The translations under genes and the position numbers were made by a program. A stretch of 64,000 nt of DNA, taken from NCBI RefSeq assembly GCF_949987535.1, contig NC_080075.1:40519036-40583035 (forward strand). Direction: 5' to 3'. Of this stretch, positions 61,321 to 64,000 are shown one piece after another; within the stretch, counting starts at the first letter, position 1, and every line of letters begins with the position of its first letter. The DNA comes from Balaenoptera acutorostrata. Taxonomy: Eukaryota > Chordata > Mammalia > Artiodactyla > Balaenopteridae. The notes beneath the pieces are model-generated. The model worked only from the letters and a program-made list of their open reading frames with translations, made no database searches and had not been told where the DNA came from.

Positions 61321-61650
61321 GGGCTTCCCTGGTGGCACAGTGGTTAAGAATTCACCCACCAATGCAGGGGACACGGGTTCAAGCCCTGGTCCGGCAAGAT
61401 CCCACACGCTGCTGAGCAACTAAGCCCGTGTGCCACAAGTACTGAGCCTGCGTTCCAGAGCCCGCGAGCCACAACTCCTGAAGCCCAGGCACCTAGAGCC
61501 TGTGCTCTGCAACAAGAGAAGCCACCGCAATGAGAAGCCCGTGCACCGCAACAAAGAGTAGCCCCGCTCACCGCAACTAGAGAAAGTCTGCGCACAGCAA
61601 CAAAGACCCAACGCAGCCAAAAATAAATAAATAAAATAAATTTTTTAAAA
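61321..61650 (+). mobile_element. CHR SINE, extended type (second of two)
   Basis: A second complete copy starts 30 bp after the tail of the first, right behind the A-run 'tttaaaaaaaaacaaa'. It probably inserted into the first copy's A-tail, since no separate clear duplication is visible. Confidence 0.9.
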
Positions 61651-62925
61651 AATACCTTAAAAAAAAAGATACTAAAGGAATATTATGAACAACTCTATGC
61701 CCATGAATTTAATTACCTAGATAAAACAGACCAATTTCCTGAAAGACACAATCTACTAAACCCCCTATAATGAGAAATAAGTAAGCTGAATAGCCCTGTG
61801 TCTATTAAAGAAATTGAATTAATAATAAACAGCCTTCTAAAACAAAAAGCACCAGGCCCAGAAGGGTTCACTGGTGAATTCTACCACATGTTTAAGGAAG
61901 AAATTATACTAATTCTCCAGACAATCTCTTCCAAAAAATAAAAGCTGAGAGAATACTTCTTAACTCATTCTATGAGGCCTGCATTACTGTAATACTCAAA
62001 CCAAAGACATTATAAGAAAGGAAAACTAAATACCAACATCCCTCATGAACACAGATGCAAAAATCCTCAAGAAAATATTAGTAAATTAAATTCAATAATG
62101 CATTTTAAAAAACTACACACTACAACCAAGTGGATTTATTCCAGGTATGCAAGTCTGGTTCAATATCTGAAAATCGATTAATGTAATCCATCACATCAAC
62201 AGACTAAAGAAGAAAAATTACATGATCATATCATTAGATACCAAAAAAAGCATCTAACAAAATCCAACACTCACTCATGGTAAAAACTCTCAGCTAACTA
62301 AGAGTAGAGGGGAGTTTCCTCAACTTGGTAGAGAACATCTACAAAAAAACTATAACACCATACTTAATGGTGAGAAACTGGGTGCTTTCCCAGTAAGATC
62401 AGGAACAAGGCAAGGATGTCCACTCTCACGACTCCTATTCAAATCATATTGGAAGTCCTAGCTAATGCAGTAAGAAAGGAAAATAAAATGTATACAGGTT
62501 GGGAGGGAAGAAATAAAACTATATTGTTTACACATGACATGACTATCTATGTACAAAATCCCAAAGAATCAACAAAAAATCCTGGAAGAAATAAGCAATC
62601 ATAGCGAGTTGCAGGATTCAAGGTTAATATACAAAAATCAATTGCTTTATTGTATACCAGGAACAAACAGTTGTAATTTGAAACACAATACCATTTGAAT
62701 TAGCACTTAAAAATGAAATACTTAGGTATAAATCTAAATAAATAAATACACACACACAATATCTATATAAGGAATACTAAAAAACTCTTAAGAAATTTTT
62801 TAAAATCTAAATACATGGAGAGATTCCCTGTACATCGATAAGAAGACTCAATATTGCCAAGGTGCCAGTTCTTCCTAACTTGATCCATAGATTCAATGCA
62901 ATCCCAAGCAGAATATATCTGTGTG

Positions 62926-63041
62926 TGTGCATGTGTGTGTATGTGTGTGTGTGTATATATATATATAAAACTGAATCACTTTGTTGTACACCTGAAACTA
63001 ATACAATATTGTAAATCAACTATACTTCAATTTAAAAAAAA
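62926..63041 (+). mobile_element. TG/TA microsatellite joined to an L1 3' terminus
   Basis: A (TG)n/(TA)n tract at 62921-62966 leads into 'ctgaatcactttgttgtac' and 'caactatacttcaatttaaa', a short L1 3' end. It lies between two blocks of older L1 ORF2 sequence. Confidence 0.75.
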
Positions 63042-64000
63042 AGAGAGGCCAACTCATTGAATGAAAGTATTTGCAAATCACATATCTGACAAACGTCTAA
63101 TATCTAAAATAAATAAAGAACTCTTACATTGCACCACTAAAAAGATAAAAAACCCAATTAAAAATGGGCAAAGGATCAGAATACACATTTCTCCAAATAT
63201 ATATATGTAAATGGCCAATAAACACATGAAAAGATCGTGGCTAAACATCATCCAGCAATTAGAGAAATGCAAATCAAAGCCACAGTGATATACCACTTTA
63301 CACCCACTAGGATGGCTAAAATAAAACAGACAATAAGATGTGTTGGTGACGGTTGGAGAAATTGGAACCCTCATACATTGCTGGTGGGAATATAAAATGA
63401 TGTAGCCCCTTTGGAAAATGTTTTGGCAGCTCCTGAAAAAGTTGAAGTTATCACATGACTTACCAGTTCCACTTCTAGGTGTAAACCTAGGACGGAAATG
63501 TTCATATCAACATTATTCATAATAGCCAAGAAGTGGGAACAACCCAAATGCCCATTTAGAATAAATAAAATGCAGTATATTCATACAATAGCATATGATT
63601 TGGTAAAGAAAAGTACTGATACATGCTACACGTGGATGAATCTTGAAACCATTATGTTAATTGAAAGAAACTAGTCACAAAAGACCATATAGTATGATTC
63701 CATTTACATAAAATGTCTGGAATAGGCAAATGAAGAGAGACAAAGTAGAGTAGTGGTTGCCGAGAGCAGGGATAGGGCAGGAGCAGGAAGCAGTGTTAAG
63801 AGGAAGAGGGGAGGGGAGTTCCAGAGGAATAGGGAGTGACTGATAATGAGTATGGGTTTCTTTTGGAAGTGATGAAAGTGTTCTAAAATTAGATGGTGAT
63901 GACGGTTGTACAACTCTAGGAATACACTAAAACCACTGAATTGAGCACTTGAAAAGGGTGAATTGTATAGTATGTGAATTATCTCTCAATAAATCTGTTT
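63042..64000 (+). mobile_element. L1 ORF2 C-terminus and 3' UTR, runs off the window
   Basis: 'gtatttgcaaatcacatatc', 'gggcaaaggatcagaatac', 'ggttggagaaattggaacc', 'cattgctggtgggaatata' and 'gtgaattatctctcaataaa' are L1 order up to the last base. Confidence 0.85.

Larger units (their letters stand above)
58200..62925 (+). mobile_element. L1, ORF1 region through ORF2, interrupted by two SINEs
   Basis: 58290-59400 has ORF1-region text ('gaatttaaaacaactacaat', 'catcatatttccactgcag'). Endonuclease-region text follows at about 59.8-60.7 kb ('ccagagcagaaatacacatt', 'cattcttctcaagctcac'). RT-region text flanks the SINE pair and continues to about 62.9 kb ('ggaacaaggcaaggatgtcc', 'ccatagattcaatgcaatcc'). 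Stops are frequent, so it is inactive. Confidence 0.85.
20005..64000 (-). other. EHBP1: 5'-ward intron of EHBP1 (partial, at least 44 kb)
   Basis: The sequence upstream of the 58-bp exon in gene orientation shows no further EHBP1 exon. The first coding exon (recalled start MASVWKRL, ending in a Trp split TG|G) was looked for on the minus strand and not found, so it probably lies past 64000. Assigning this whole stretch to one intron is an inference. Nearly all of it is LINE and SINE sequence, described piece by piece. Confidence 0.65.

Noticed and set aside
20005..64000. First coding exon of EHBP1 in the upstream part
   Set aside because: No minus-strand segment matching the recalled MASVWKRL... 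exon was found by eye; a translated search would be decisive.

Overview
This is a 64 kb piece of mammalian nuclear DNA. It is AT-rich, almost entirely intronic and packed with retrotransposons. At least ten long SINEs open with the tRNA-like head 'gggcttccctggtggcgcag' and end in (aaat)n/poly-A. That is the CHR SINE family of the whale/hippo/ruminant lineage. No Bov-tA or BovB sequence typical of ruminants was recognised, so a cetacean (or hippopotamid) source is the best guess. The L1 3' ends are also of cetartiodactyl type.

The only host gene I can support lies on the minus strand. Three small GT-AG-bounded exons (20004-19947, 10924-10829, 5144-5091) encode consecutive pieces of the N-terminal C2 (NT-C2) domain of EHBP1, EH domain-binding protein 1. 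Exon lengths (58, 96, 54 bp) and phases fit together exactly. By recalled numbering they cover about residues 36-104. The first coding exon (about residues 1-35) should lie beyond about 20 kb and the rest of the gene at coordinates below 1. Neither was found here, so positions 20005-64000 are read as one large 5' intron and 1-5090 as part of the next downstream intron.

Layout: 1-5 kb is intron with old L2/MIR scraps. 5.1-20 kb holds the three exons plus a young L1 3' end, CHR SINEs and a 1.75 kb decayed L2 with reverse-transcriptase remnants. 20-31 kb is intron with SINEs, L1 3' ends and L2/MIR. 31-41.5 kb is an L1 graveyard, with one L1 nested in another and tail-to-tail L1s. 41.5-45.4 kb is mostly unexplained AT-rich sequence. 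45.4-50.1 kb is an old L1 that received a TA-flanked DNA transposon and an opposite-strand L1, followed by a retrocopied mRNA 3' end. 50.5-52.7 kb is a hAT element and a long CR1/L3 remnant. 53-58 kb is old L1 and MIR plus a 39-bp minisatellite. 58-64 kb is an L1 interrupted by two back-to-back CHR SINEs.

I see no undescribed gene system. The strongest observations are the EHBP1 exon assignment, the SINE arrangement around those exons, and several insertions whose target-site duplications can be read directly.
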